Shown piece by piece: positions 6,893-15,076 of a stretch of 64,000 nucleotides of DNA (position 1 is its first letter; every line of letters begins with the position of its first letter). Source of the stretch: Thermoproteus uzoniensis 768-20 (GTDB taxonomy: Archaea > Thermoproteota > Thermoprotei > Thermoproteales > Thermoproteaceae); the NCBI RefSeq assembly GCF_000193375.1, contig NC_015315.1, positions 690,622-754,621 on the forward strand. Reading direction: 5' to 3'. Under the pieces are notes generated by a model. The model was not told the DNA's origin. It did not search any database and saw only the letters and a program-made list of their open reading frames with translations. Made by a program: the position numbers and the translations under genes.

Positions 6893-9115
6893 CTAGAAGG
6901 CCTCTATGAAGTCGGTGGGCTTCGGTATCTCCTCCTTGAGGCCCTTCCTCTTGCGTATTTGCTTCACGAGATCCGCCAGCATCGCCTCGGGCACCGGCGA
7001 CCATCTGGAGAACTGCATGGACCAGAAGACCTTGCCGGCGGCGGCGGCGCGTAGCTCGTCGCTTATGGTGAAGGACTCAAGGACCGGCAGCTCGGCCCTT
7101 ATCATGGCCATGTACTCCTCCTGGGTCATGTCCAGTATCTTGCCCCTATGCTTGTTGAGGACCGACGTGATGGCGCCTATGTAGTCCGGGTGCACCTTGA
7201 TGTCGAGCTTCAAGAGGGGCTCCAGGAGCGTCGGCTTCGCCGACAGGATGGCGGCGAATATGGCGTTCTTGGTGGCGGGCATTATCTGGGCGGGGCCGCG
7301 GTGGGCCGGGTCCTCGTGGACTACGGCGTCTGTCAACACGACTTTGAGCCCTCTTATCGGCTCCTGGGCCAGCGGGCCCGCCTCGGTGGTCCAGCGGAAT
7401 CCCTGCACTATGTAGTCCCTAATCTCGCGGAGGTACTGAATGCCGGAGGTCTTGTCGACGAGGACGTTGAAGTAGCGGTCGTCTATGGCCCAGATGCCCC
7501 TCGCCTCGTCTGTGTCCCACCCGGCCTTCTCCCTCAATATCTTGGCGCGGTCTCTCGGGTCCATCTCCTCGGTTATCTCCCGCGTCGCTATGAGCTCTAT
7601 CGTCGCGTCGTCGAGAGGCTCCACGTAGAAGTAGAGGCGGTTGTGCTTGTTGGGGGACTTGCCCTCGAACACGTCGGATCTGGCCCTAACGGCCTCGCGG
7701 AACCTTATCAACGGCTGGGACACGGTGAAGTCTATCTTGGTCCTCTCCTTGAGCATCCACGTGGCTATCTCCAGGTGGAGCGTGCCGACGCCCGACAGCA
7801 GTATTTGGCCGGTCTCCTGGTCTATCTTGACCTCGAGGGTCGGGTCCTCGATGACCTGTTCCTTGAGGGCCTCCACCAGCCTGGCCAGGTCGGCGGGGTT
7901 CTTGGGCTCTATCGCCACGGTGACCACCGGCTCCGATATGTACTTCATGCGCTCGAACGGCGGTATGCTGCTAAAGTTGGCCGCCACGATAGTGTCGCCG
8001 GCCCTCGCGTCGTCCGTGCCGAGCAGCGCCACTATGTTGCCGGCCGGCATGTAGGGCACCACTATGCGGGACGGGCCCATGTAGATATAGGTCTGGAGGA
8101 CCTTCCTCTTGGACTTGGCGCCGATTATGTAGACCTCGTCGCCCTCCCTTATAGTCCCCGAGAAGACGCGGCCGGTCGTGATGAGGCCGGCGTGCGGGTC
8201 CACGTTGACCTTGCTTACCGCAATGACCGTGGGCCCGTTGGGGTCAGCCTCGAGGAGGGCCTTGCCGACATCGCTGTTGAGGTCGCCTCTCCAGAGCCTC
8301 GGTATTCTGTACTTCTGGGCCACGTTGGGCGGCGGGATGTGTTCGATTATCATCGACAGGAGGGTCTTGTAGAGCGGGTAGTCGGCGGCCAGCTTGTCCA
8401 CGTAGCCCTTCTCGTAGGCGTCGACTATATTGCTGAACTTGAGGCCTGTCTTCTGGGCCATGGGTATAGTTATGCCCCACTTGTGTAGGGCCGAGCCGAG
8501 GGCTACCTGGCCCTTGCCCGGATCCACCTTCCAGGCGTCCTTGAACTCGGGCGGGGCGAACATGTCTATGAGGGAGTTGAACTCCTTCACTATAGTCAGT
8601 ATCCTCTGCATGATCTCCTGCGGCGAGAGCCTCAGCTCCTTTATCAAGCGGTCTATCTTGTTGATGAAGAGGACGGGCCTCACGTACTCCTCCAACGCCT
8701 GCCTGACCACCGTCTCGGTCTGCGTCATGACGCCCTCCACGGCGTCGACGACGACGAGGCCTCCGTCCATGACTCTGAGGGATCGCGTGACGTGTCCCGT
8801 GAAGTCGACGTGGCCCGGCGTGTCGACGAAGTTTATGAGATACGGCTTGCCGCCGTATTCGAAGTACAGCGATATGTTGGCCGCCTTGACGGTCATCTGC
8901 CTCAGTTGCTCTATCTCGACGTAGTCCATGGCGAGGGCCTTGCCCGCCACCTTAGGCGAGAGGAGGCCGGCGCCCATGAGGAGCGAGTCCGACGTGGTCG
9001 TCTTGCCGTGGTCCACGTGGGCGAGAGTGCCGGCGTTCCGTATCTGGGCGGGGTTCCTAGCTATGGCCAAGATCTCATCCAGCTGCTTCTCGACTATCCT
9101 GACGACGCTGGACAT
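6893..9115 (-). CDS. fusA: Translation elongation factor 2
   Basis: 740-residue GTPase that drives ribosomal translocation. G1 motif AHVDHGKTT is at residues 32-40, G3 DTPGHVDFTGH near 98 and G4 NKID near 150. The C-terminal domain contains VHEDPAHRGPAQIMP, where the His is the site modified to diphthamide in archaeal and eukaryotic EF-2. Length is normal. The ATG at 9115 follows a TATA box TTTTTATATCG (about 9136-9146, minus strand). It is monocistronic and convergent with the coaBC operon. Confidence 0.97.
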   Translation of the reverse strand: MSSVVRIVEKQLDEILAIARNPAQIRNAGTLAHVDHGKTTTSDSLLMGAGLLSPKVAGKALAMDYVEIEQLRQMTVKAANISLYFEYGGKPYLINFVDTPGHVDFTGHVTRSLRVMDGGLVVVDAVEGVMTQTETVVRQALEEYVRPVLFINKIDRLIKELRLSPQEIMQRILTIVKEFNSLIDMFAPPEFKDAWKVDPGKGQVALGSALHKWGITIPMAQKTGLKFSNIVDAYEKGYVDKLAADYPLYKTLLSMIIEHIPPPNVAQKYRIPRLWRGDLNSDVGKALLEADPNGPTVIAVSKVNVDPHAGLITTGRVFSGTIREGDEVYIIGAKSKRKVLQTYIYMGPSRIVVPYMPAGNIVALLGTDDARAGDTIVAANFSSIPPFERMKYISEPVVTVAIEPKNPADLARLVEALKEQVIEDPTLEVKIDQETGQILLSGVGTLHLEIATWMLKERTKIDFTVSQPLIRFREAVRARSDVFEGKSPNKHNRLYFYVEPLDDATIELIATREITEEMDPRDRAKILREKAGWDTDEARGIWAIDDRYFNVLVDKTSGIQYLREIRDYIVQGFRWTTEAGPLAQEPIRGLKVVLTDAVVHEDPAHRGPAQIMPATKNAIFAAILSAKPTLLEPLLKLDIKVHPDYIGAITSVLNKHRGKILDMTQEEYMAMIRAELPVLESFTISDELRAAAAGKVFWSMQFSRWSPVPEAMLADLVKQIRKRKGLKEEIPKPTDFIEAF

Positions 9116-9272
9116 GCGAGGCAGTGAGGCATCGATATAAAAACATTTAATCCGCCGCCGAGATCTAGCCCTATATGCTTAGGACTGAGAGCGGGGGAGA
9201 GGGGACGGCAATTCCGCTAGACATATCAAAATATAACGTAAAGTTTTTATCCTAGACATCGACCATTCTTCT

Positions 9273-9554
9273 ATGTGCCTTACTCGGTCTTTGTTGGCGC
9301 GTTTTTATGGTTCTTTGGATTTTTCTCTTAGGGGTCTTCTTCATTTTAAGTCTCTTGCGGCTTTGGGCTATCCCTTTGATAAGGTTCTTCTTGAAGAGCC
9401 TTGGAGGACATACGACGTATTGACGTCGCTAGTGGGCAGACACAACGCAGAGCTAATACTGACAATGCTCCACAAATGGCTAAACAACAACGGATGCACA
9501 ATAGACCCAGAAACGCTGAGAAAATACCTAACAACAAAGGAGATGTGGGGCTAG
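9273..9554 (+). CDS. Unknown 93-residue protein, paralogue of 30877-31143
   Basis: Mostly helical small protein. It shares the pattern FY-SLD...R..L......LG..F......LE-P...Y..L...VG-HNA........KWL with the gene at 30877-31143, so both belong to one family; I do not recognise it. A TATA-like GTTTTTATCC (9242-9251) gives a leaderless start. Codon use is extraordinary. In codons 1-45 the third base is T or G in 41 cases; in codons 46-93 it is never T and is A or C in 34 cases. The gene ends overlapping the 3' end of carA by 4 nt. Confidence 0.75.
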   Translation: MCLTRSLLARFYGSLDFSLRGLLHFKSLAALGYPFDKVLLEEPWRTYDVLTSLVGRHNAELILTMLHKWLNNNGCTIDPETLRKYLTTKEMWG

Positions 9555-10626
9555 CGGAGGCCGTTTCCAACCATTTTTAGAAACTTGTCGAATACCCACG
9601 TCGTGTCTCTCGGGCCGGGCCCCGCCTCTGGGTGGAACTGGGTCGTCAAGATAGGCAGGTCTGGGTGGTAGAGCCCCTCCACTGTGCCGTCGTCCGGCTG
9701 TACGGCCCACGGCCTCAGCCCGCTCCCGGCCGGATCGACCGCGTATCCGTGGTTGTGCGTGGTTATGTAGGTCTTGCCGGTGAAGGCCAAGTCTCTAACC
9801 GGCTTGTTGGAGGCGCGGTGGCCGAACTTCAGCTTGTACAGCCTCGCGCCGAGCGCCTTGGACACCACCTGGTGGCCCAGACATATGCCCATTACGGGGA
9901 GCCTCATCTCCACCGCCGCCTTGACTCCCTCGGCCACCCTATCCAGCAGATTGGGGTTGCCTGGGCCTGGGCTGAAGAGCACGGCGTCGCACTTGAGCGC
10001 CAGCTCCCACCTCAGACAAGGCACCCTCAAGACCTTGACCCCCCTCTTGACTAGCTCCCTCAATATGCTCCTCTTGACGCCGCAGTCCACGACCCCCACG
10101 CAGATCTTCCCGTCGCCGAGCTCCTCGGGCTCCTTAGGCGAGACCATCAAGGCGTAGTTCACCTCGTCGTACCTCGGCGACTTCCTCACCCTCTCCAGCA
10201 ACTCGTCGGGGGGCTCCTGGCCGACGGCCCCCATCATGACGCCGTGTTCCCTAAGCTTGAGGACGAGAGCCCTCGTGTCTACCCCCTCTATCCCCGGCAC
10301 GCCGGACGCCTTCAGCCACTCGTCGAGAGACATCACGGCTTTGTAGTGGCTCGGCCGCGTCGCCTCGTGGACTACTACCGCCTCGGCCTGCGGCCCCTCC
10401 GACTCGTACTGGTCCTCCGAGACGCCGTAGTTGCCGATGAGTGGGTGGGTGAAGACCAGTATCTGCCCCTTGTAGCTGGGGTCCGTGATGGACTGCGGAT
10501 AGCCGACGACGGCGGTCGTGAAGACAACCTCGCCGACAGCCGTCTTGTCCGCGCCGAACGCCCTGCCTTTTAGTACTGTCCCGTCTTCGAGGACGAGGTA
10601 GGCCCTATGGTTCGCCCCTGGGACAT
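9551..10626 (-). CDS. carA: Carbamoyl-phosphate synthase small subunit, start region frameshifted
   Basis: Glutaminase subunit that supplies ammonia for carbamoyl phosphate (arginine and pyrimidines). The N-terminal domain AYLVLEDGTVLKGRAFGA and VGEVVFTTAVVGYPQSITDP is present. The class I amidotransferase domain shows SPGPGNP, the nucleophile loop GICLGHQ, and the His-Glu pair in QFHPEAGPG. No ATG, GTG or TTG lies in this frame before the conserved N-terminus. The ATG at 10624-10626, at leaderless distance from TATA (about 10640-10649), is one base out of frame. Adding one G to the G4 run (10615-10618) gives MSQGANHRAYLVLEDG. No carB is nearby. Confidence 0.88.
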
Positions 10627-10722
10627 CGCCTCCACGACATTTGACATATATAAGTCTTTCGCGCTATTTTCGATAATATATTGGCAGGCGGCGCGTATTT
10701 ATAGCCGGAGCTCCGGGCCCAC

Positions 10723-12000
10723 ATGGCCCTCTACAGGAGATGGATCGGGGGCTCGAGCGACGTGGTGGCCGGGTACACCTCCAGCATCCAGGACGACGCC
10801 GAGATAGCGAGGGAGGTGGTGGAGGTCATGAAGGCCCATGCGGCCCATCTGGCCGAGGCGGGCCTCGTGCCGAGGGGCGACGGGGAAGCCGTGCTCGCGG
10901 CGTTGGGGGAGGTCCGCGTCGAGGATCTCCTGAGGCCGGGCTACGAGGACGTCCACGAGGCTCTCGAGGACTACCTCATCAAGAAGGTGGGGCCCGCCGG
11001 GGGCTGGGTCGGCCTCGGCAGGAGCAGGAACGACCACGTGGCGGCCGCCATAAGGCTGAGGCTCCTGCGCCACATGGACAATCTGTCCAGAGAGGTCAAG
11101 GGCCTTATGTGCGTCGCGGCGCGCCGCGCGGCGGAATACGCCGACTGCGTCATGCCTTCCTTCACCCACTTCCAGCCGGCCCAGCCCATAACCTTCGGCC
11201 ACTACCTCCTCGCCCTCTACGAGCTTCTGTCCGACCTGCTCTCCGCCCTCTCGGCGGTTAGGCCCATCGTCGACAAGTCGCCTCTGGGCTCGGGGCCCTC
11301 CGGCGGCACTTCGGCCCCGCTGGACCGCAAGAGGCTGGCCCAGCTGGCGGGCTTCGGCGGCGTCGTCGAGAACACGCTGTACGCCTCGTCGAGCCGCTTC
11401 TTCGCAAGCCTCGCGGCGTCGGTCGTGGCCTCGGCCCTCGCCGAGCTCTCGAGGTTTGTGGACGATCTGGTGGCCTGGTCCAGCCCGTTGCTGGGCTACG
11501 TTGAGCCGCCCGCCGAGCACGTGTCAACCAGCAGCATAATGCCGCACAAGAGGAACCCCGTGACTCTCGAGGTCTTGAGAGCCCGTATATCCGAGGCCGT
11601 GGCGGACGCCTCGGCCCTCCTAGCCGTCCAGGAAAAGATAGGGTACGGCTACAGCCTCGACCTCCAGGAGGCGACGCGGCATCTCTGGCGCGTGTTCAAG
11701 ACCGCCGAGGAGGGCGTCGCCGTGTTGAGGAGCTTCCTGGAGGGCATGAGGTTCAACTGCGACAAGGCCTACCAAGACGCCAAGAGGTACCCCACGACGT
11801 CGTCTGACGCCGCGGAGAGGCTGGCACTCGGCGGCGTCCCCTTCAGGGAGGCCTACTTCAAGACAGCCGAGGCTGTGAAGGCGGGCTCCGCCGACCTTCC
11901 AGACCCCCGCGAGGCCGTTAGGAGGCCCGTGCTGGGCTCTCCCGACCCCGAAAGGGTTAGGAACTCGGCTAAGGAGAAGCTCTCTATCTGTCAACAATAA
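10723..12000 (+). CDS. argH: Argininosuccinate lyase
   Basis: Cleaves argininosuccinate to arginine and fumarate, the last step of arginine synthesis. 425 residues of the fumarase/aspartase superfamily. Seen are WVGLGRSRNDHVAAA (near residue 92), THFQPAQPITFGHY (near 147) and the signature SSIMPHKRNP (near 268) whose Ser is the general acid or base. Length is normal. It is divergent from carA across about 96 nt containing both TATA boxes, so both arginine-related genes share a control region. lysX follows 30 nt downstream with its own TATA. Confidence 0.96.
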   Translation: MALYRRWIGGSSDVVAGYTSSIQDDAEIAREVVEVMKAHAAHLAEAGLVPRGDGEAVLAALGEVRVEDLLRPGYEDVHEALEDYLIKKVGPAGGWVGLGRSRNDHVAAAIRLRLLRHMDNLSREVKGLMCVAARRAAEYADCVMPSFTHFQPAQPITFGHYLLALYELLSDLLSALSAVRPIVDKSPLGSGPSGGTSAPLDRKRLAQLAGFGGVVENTLYASSSRFFASLAASVVASALAELSRFVDDLVAWSSPLLGYVEPPAEHVSTSSIMPHKRNPVTLEVLRARISEAVADASALLAVQEKIGYGYSLDLQEATRHLWRVFKTAEEGVAVLRSFLEGMRFNCDKAYQDAKRYPTTSSDAAERLALGGVPFREAYFKTAEAVKAGSADLPDPREAVRRPVLGSPDPERVRNSAKEKLSICQQ

Positions 12001-12030
12001 GCTTATAAAGGTCAGCGCCTCCAGACGGCG

Positions 12031-12863
12031 ATGTCGGGGAAATCGACTTCGTCTACGACTTGCTGAGGCTCGACGAGCGGTTGCTGTTAGACGCGCTCAA
12101 GAGGCGCAACGCCTCCGTGAGGCTCGTAGACGCCGAGAACCTCGCCGCGCCTGACGGGCTGGGCCTCGTGGGCCTTATAAGAGTCGCGGGGAGGTCCAAG
12201 GTCCTCCCGCTGGCCCACACCTACGAGGCGGCCGGCGGCGTGTCTATAAACTCGGCCCAGTCGCTATATATATCCCACGACAAGTACCTGACCTATCTGG
12301 CCTTGAGGCGCGCCGGCGTCCCCACGCCCAGGACGGCGCTGGCGTTCGGCCTAGAGCCCGCCCTCAAGGCGGCCGAGGCCCTCGGCTACCCCGTCATAGT
12401 GAAGCCTCTGGACGGCTCTTGGGGGAGGCTCGTCAGCCTCGCCAAGTCGCCCGACGACCTCGCGTCGATAGTCGCCCACAAGAGGCACCTCGAGTCCTCG
12501 ATGCAGGAGTTCTTGGTCCAGGAATACGTGGAGAAGCCGGGGAGGGACATAAGGGTGACCGTGGTGGCTGGGAGGGCCGTCGCGGCGATATACAGATACT
12601 CCTCGTCGGACTGGCGCACAAACACGGCCAGGGGCGGCAAGGCGGAGCCCGTCGAGATAGACGGCGAGCTTGAGGAGATCTCGGTCAAAGCCGCGGAGGC
12701 CGTCGGCGCGATGTACGCGGGGATCGACGTCGTCGAGTCGAGGGACGGCTACAAGGTGCTTGAGGTCAACGGCGTGCCCGAGTTCAAGAACGTCCAGAGG
12801 GTGACGGGCGTCGACGTAGCCGGCGCCATAGCGGAGGCCGTGCTGGAGGTAGCGCGGCGTTAG
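12031..12863 (+). CDS. lysX: LysW-dependent ATP-grasp ligase (LysX/ArgX type), start region frameshifted
   Basis: Joins the amino group of alpha-aminoadipate or glutamate to the C-terminus of carrier protein LysW in lysine/arginine synthesis. ATP-grasp features are clear: PVIVKPLDGSWGRL, VQEYVEKPGRDIRV, TNTARGG and EVNGVPEFKN. The conserved N-terminus IDFVYDLLRLDERLL is open before the first in-frame start (TTG at 12060). The ATG at 12031 is at leaderless distance from TATA (12003-12008) but one base out of frame. One more G in the G4 run 12036-12039 gives MSGEIDFVYDLL. Its position behind argH suggests a role in arginine synthesis, though lysine is equally possible. Confidence 0.88.
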
Positions 12864-12936
12864 GCGCGTCGGGGAGCCTGCAGGCTCGTCGACGCCGATT
12901 TTCCGAACGGGGCGTTTGGGAGGCCTGCCCTAGCGA

Positions 12937-12975
12937 TTACGAGACGCTCGATACGCTGGGGTCAATTACTATCAC
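12937..12975 (-). pseudogene. Stub of a vapC PIN-domain toxin
   Basis: GTG start overlapping the end of the vapB gene by 14 nt reads VIVIDPSVSSVS and then TAA. The VIVID start is the first strand and first catalytic Asp of a PIN domain. Nothing downstream (to 12864) continues the domain in any frame that I can see. This is the 5' end of a deleted or disrupted toxin gene. Confidence 0.6.
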
Positions 12976-13177
12976 GGTCTTCCCTAATGAGCCTCCAGCT
13001 GGGCGCCGACGCCGGCGGGAGGCCCTCGTTCAGCCTCTCCAGCTCTTTAAGGGCCTCCTCGGCCTCCAGCTGTCTAAGCTTCTCCTCGATAGCCTCGATT
13101 ATGACCTTCTTCCAGTCGACTTTATACCTATCCATCCTCTCTTTCAACTCCTTTGGAATCCTTACGCTCAGCACCAC
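12962..13177 (-). CDS. VapB-type ribbon-helix-helix antitoxin
   Basis: 71-residue protein with an N-terminal strand MVLSVRIPKEL, a helix-turn-helix of the MetJ/Arc kind, and a charged C-terminal helix ending in WRLIREDRDSN, a typical toxin-binding tail. GTG start, with a TATA-like element GTATTTATTG upstream, which is framed by two near-identical palindromic sites (see 13184-13215). The toxin gene behind it is a stub, so the antitoxin has no visible partner. Confidence 0.78.
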   Translation of the reverse strand: MVLSVRIPKELKERMDRYKVDWKKVIIEAIEEKLRQLEAEEALKELERLNEGLPPASAPSWRLIREDRDSN

Positions 13178-13183
13178 GTCAAG

Positions 13184-13215
13184 TTGTATACAGCAATAAA
13201 TACCTTTGTATACAA
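13184..13215. promoter_or_regulatory. Paired palindromic operator around the vapB TATA box
   Basis: TTGTATACAG at 13184-13193 and TTGTATACAA at 13206-13215 lie 22 bp apart, about two helical turns. The second is a perfect 10-bp palindrome. The A/T-rich promoter element of the minus-strand vapB gene lies between and over them. Ribbon-helix-helix antitoxins commonly repress their own promoter by binding such paired sites; autoregulation is inferred. Confidence 0.6.
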
Positions 13216-13263
13216 TGTAGACTGCCCCAGATTCTACGACGCCCCTTGTTAGGGCTTAGAGGG

Positions 13264-14742
13264 CTACAGCGTGTATCTCGCCCCCCGCGAGCCCACCGTC
13301 CTCTTGAAGGCGCTCCATCTGCGGTAGTATTCGGCCAGCTTCTCGGGATCGGCCGTGAAGAGGTCCCTTATGTCCTCTATGCCCAGCAGTATCATGGCGA
13401 CTCTGTCGAGGCCCCAGCCCCAGGCGAGGACTCTGCTCTTCTCGACGCCGAGGGGGCGCGTCACCTCGGGCCTGAATATCCCGGCGCCGCCGAACTCGAT
13501 CCAGCCCAGCTTCTCGTGCCTTGCGTAGACCTCCACGGAGGGGCTGGTGAACGGGAAGTAGGCCGGCTTGAACTTAACCTCGGCCATGCCTAGGGCCTTC
13601 GCTATCTGCTCCAGTTGCCCCAGCAGGTGCTTGAAGGCGAGCCCCGGCCCCACCACTATCCCGTCGAGCTGGTGGAACTCCACGTTGTGTTTGGCGTCTA
13701 TGTGCTCCGGCCTGAAGACCCTCCCTATGGCGAAGACCTTGTAGGTCCCCTCCCCCCTCTCGGCGAGCGCTCTTATGGTCGTCGCGGTGGTCTGGCTCCT
13801 CAAGACCAAGCCTAGGGCCTTCTCGCGGCTCCAGCGGTAGCCCCAGCCGGCCTCGTGCTCCCTCCCCACCCTCTCCATGAGCTCTGGGGGAGGCGGCTCC
13901 GGCGGCCGTCCCTCCCACTCCGCGAAGAACGTGTCGTGGACCTCTCTGGCCGGGTGGTCCTGTGCCTGGAACAACGCGTCGAAGTTCCAGAACTCGTACT
14001 CGAGGATGGGCCCCCTCACCTCCTCGAAGCCGAGCCCCACCATGACCTCCCTCACGTACTCCAGGAAATCCTGGAAGAAGTGGGGGACGGGGGCCGGGGC
14101 GGGAGGCACCTCTATCGTCGCGTCTATGGGCTTGAGGACGATCTCCCTCCAGGCCCCGCTCCTCAGATCCTCAGAGGTGAGCGCGGTCTTCATCTCGGCC
14201 ACACGCAACGACGCGAGATCCGCCGCCGACTCTACATAGATCTCCACCCGCGACGACCTCCTCACAAGCCTCCTCCTCTGGAACTCCTGCAAGGCGTCGC
14301 GCGGTATCTCCCCGCCCGCGGCCAAGGCCTCGAGAAGCCTCTGCCTCTCCTCGACGGCCCTAAGCGCCTTCTCGACTTCGTCCCTCGGAGCCTCGATCCT
14401 CCCGCCGCGGGGGCGCAGGCCGTATCTGGCCAAGTTGGCGAGGACTATCCTCCCCTCGGGAGTGTCCGGCACCTCGACGACGCATATATCGCCGCATTTG
14501 GCGGCCCTCAGAGCCGCAAGCTCCGGCAACCCCTCCCTCGCGTATTTGGCCCCCTCCTCAGTCAGCTCGTAGACCTCGACCTCCCGCCGCTCGACGCGTA
14601 TCAGCCCTCTGGCCCTCAAAGACTCGACGTACCTCATGAGGTCCTCGGGCTTCGTCCCCAACTCGGCGGCTATCTCCCTCAAGCTCCTCCGCCGCCCGGC
14701 CGACCTCAATATCGCGTACTCCAGGGGCGAGACCAAGGCCAC
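13264..14742 (-). CDS. pheS: Phenylalanyl-tRNA synthetase alpha subunit
   Basis: Catalytic subunit that charges tRNA-Phe. 492 residues, normal for the archaeal long form with N-terminal winged-helix domains (residues 1-75, LREIAAELGTKPEDLMRY). Class II motifs are visible: motif 2 region VFRPEHIDAKHNVEFHQLDG and motif 3 GWGLDRVAMILLGIEDIRDL near the C-terminus. No pheT is adjacent. The gene is followed at its 3' side by the vapB locus and preceded by a ribbon-helix-helix gene on the same strand. Confidence 0.96.
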   Translation of the reverse strand: MALVSPLEYAILRSAGRRRSLREIAAELGTKPEDLMRYVESLRARGLIRVERREVEVYELTEEGAKYAREGLPELAALRAAKCGDICVVEVPDTPEGRIVLANLARYGLRPRGGRIEAPRDEVEKALRAVEERQRLLEALAAGGEIPRDALQEFQRRRLVRRSSRVEIYVESAADLASLRVAEMKTALTSEDLRSGAWREIVLKPIDATIEVPPAPAPVPHFFQDFLEYVREVMVGLGFEEVRGPILEYEFWNFDALFQAQDHPAREVHDTFFAEWEGRPPEPPPPELMERVGREHEAGWGYRWSREKALGLVLRSQTTATTIRALAERGEGTYKVFAIGRVFRPEHIDAKHNVEFHQLDGIVVGPGLAFKHLLGQLEQIAKALGMAEVKFKPAYFPFTSPSVEVYARHEKLGWIEFGGAGIFRPEVTRPLGVEKSRVLAWGWGLDRVAMILLGIEDIRDLFTADPEKLAEYYRRWSAFKRTVGSRGARYTL

Positions 14743-14779
14743 GGCTAAAATCTATTCGATTAATAAGAATTGGCCGGGT

Positions 14780-15016
14780 CTAGCGGCCGGTTAAAACCTC
14801 TATTTCCTCGCCCTCCTCGACCTCCTCAGCCGCCGTCTGCCTAGCCGCCGGCTTCAAGGACTCCTTGTAGAGCAGTTCCCTTATGGCGGCCCTTATGGCC
14901 TCGCTCCTATTTGGGTATATACCCCTCCTGACGAGCTCGTCCAGCTCCTCCAACATTCGTTTCGGGACGTGGACAGAGATCAGCGACATCTTCTCCTGCC
15001 CCTTATTCCGAGGCAT
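14780..15016 (-). CDS. Ribbon-helix-helix (CopG/NikR-type) DNA-binding protein
   Basis: 78 residues. The N-terminal fold reads SLISVHVPKRMLEELDELV, then YPNRSEAIRAAIREL, the classic strand-helix-turn-helix of RHH regulators in which the SEAIRAAIRE helix dimerises. The C-terminal tail is acidic (EEVEEGEEIEV). Start at 15016 fits a TATA-like AATTTAAG (about 15035-15042, minus strand); an internal Met at 14989 is the alternative. No toxin gene follows; it is a probable small transcriptional regulator with unknown targets. Confidence 0.82.
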   Translation of the reverse strand: MPRNKGQEKMSLISVHVPKRMLEELDELVRRGIYPNRSEAIRAAIRELLYKESLKPAARQTAAEEVEEGEEIEVLTGR

Positions 15017-15076
15017 AATGTGTAGAAGGGAGGCACTTAAATTGGTCTCCCAGGTAATACGCGTGTATTCCGCCGA

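Noticed and set aside
7148-8488. Long open frame of 446 codons on the plus strand opposite fusA
   Set aside because: It lies fully antisense to EF-2, its protein is rich in His, Arg and Gly without folds or motifs, and such frames are common opposite GC-rich genes. Many similar antisense frames were ignored for the same reason.
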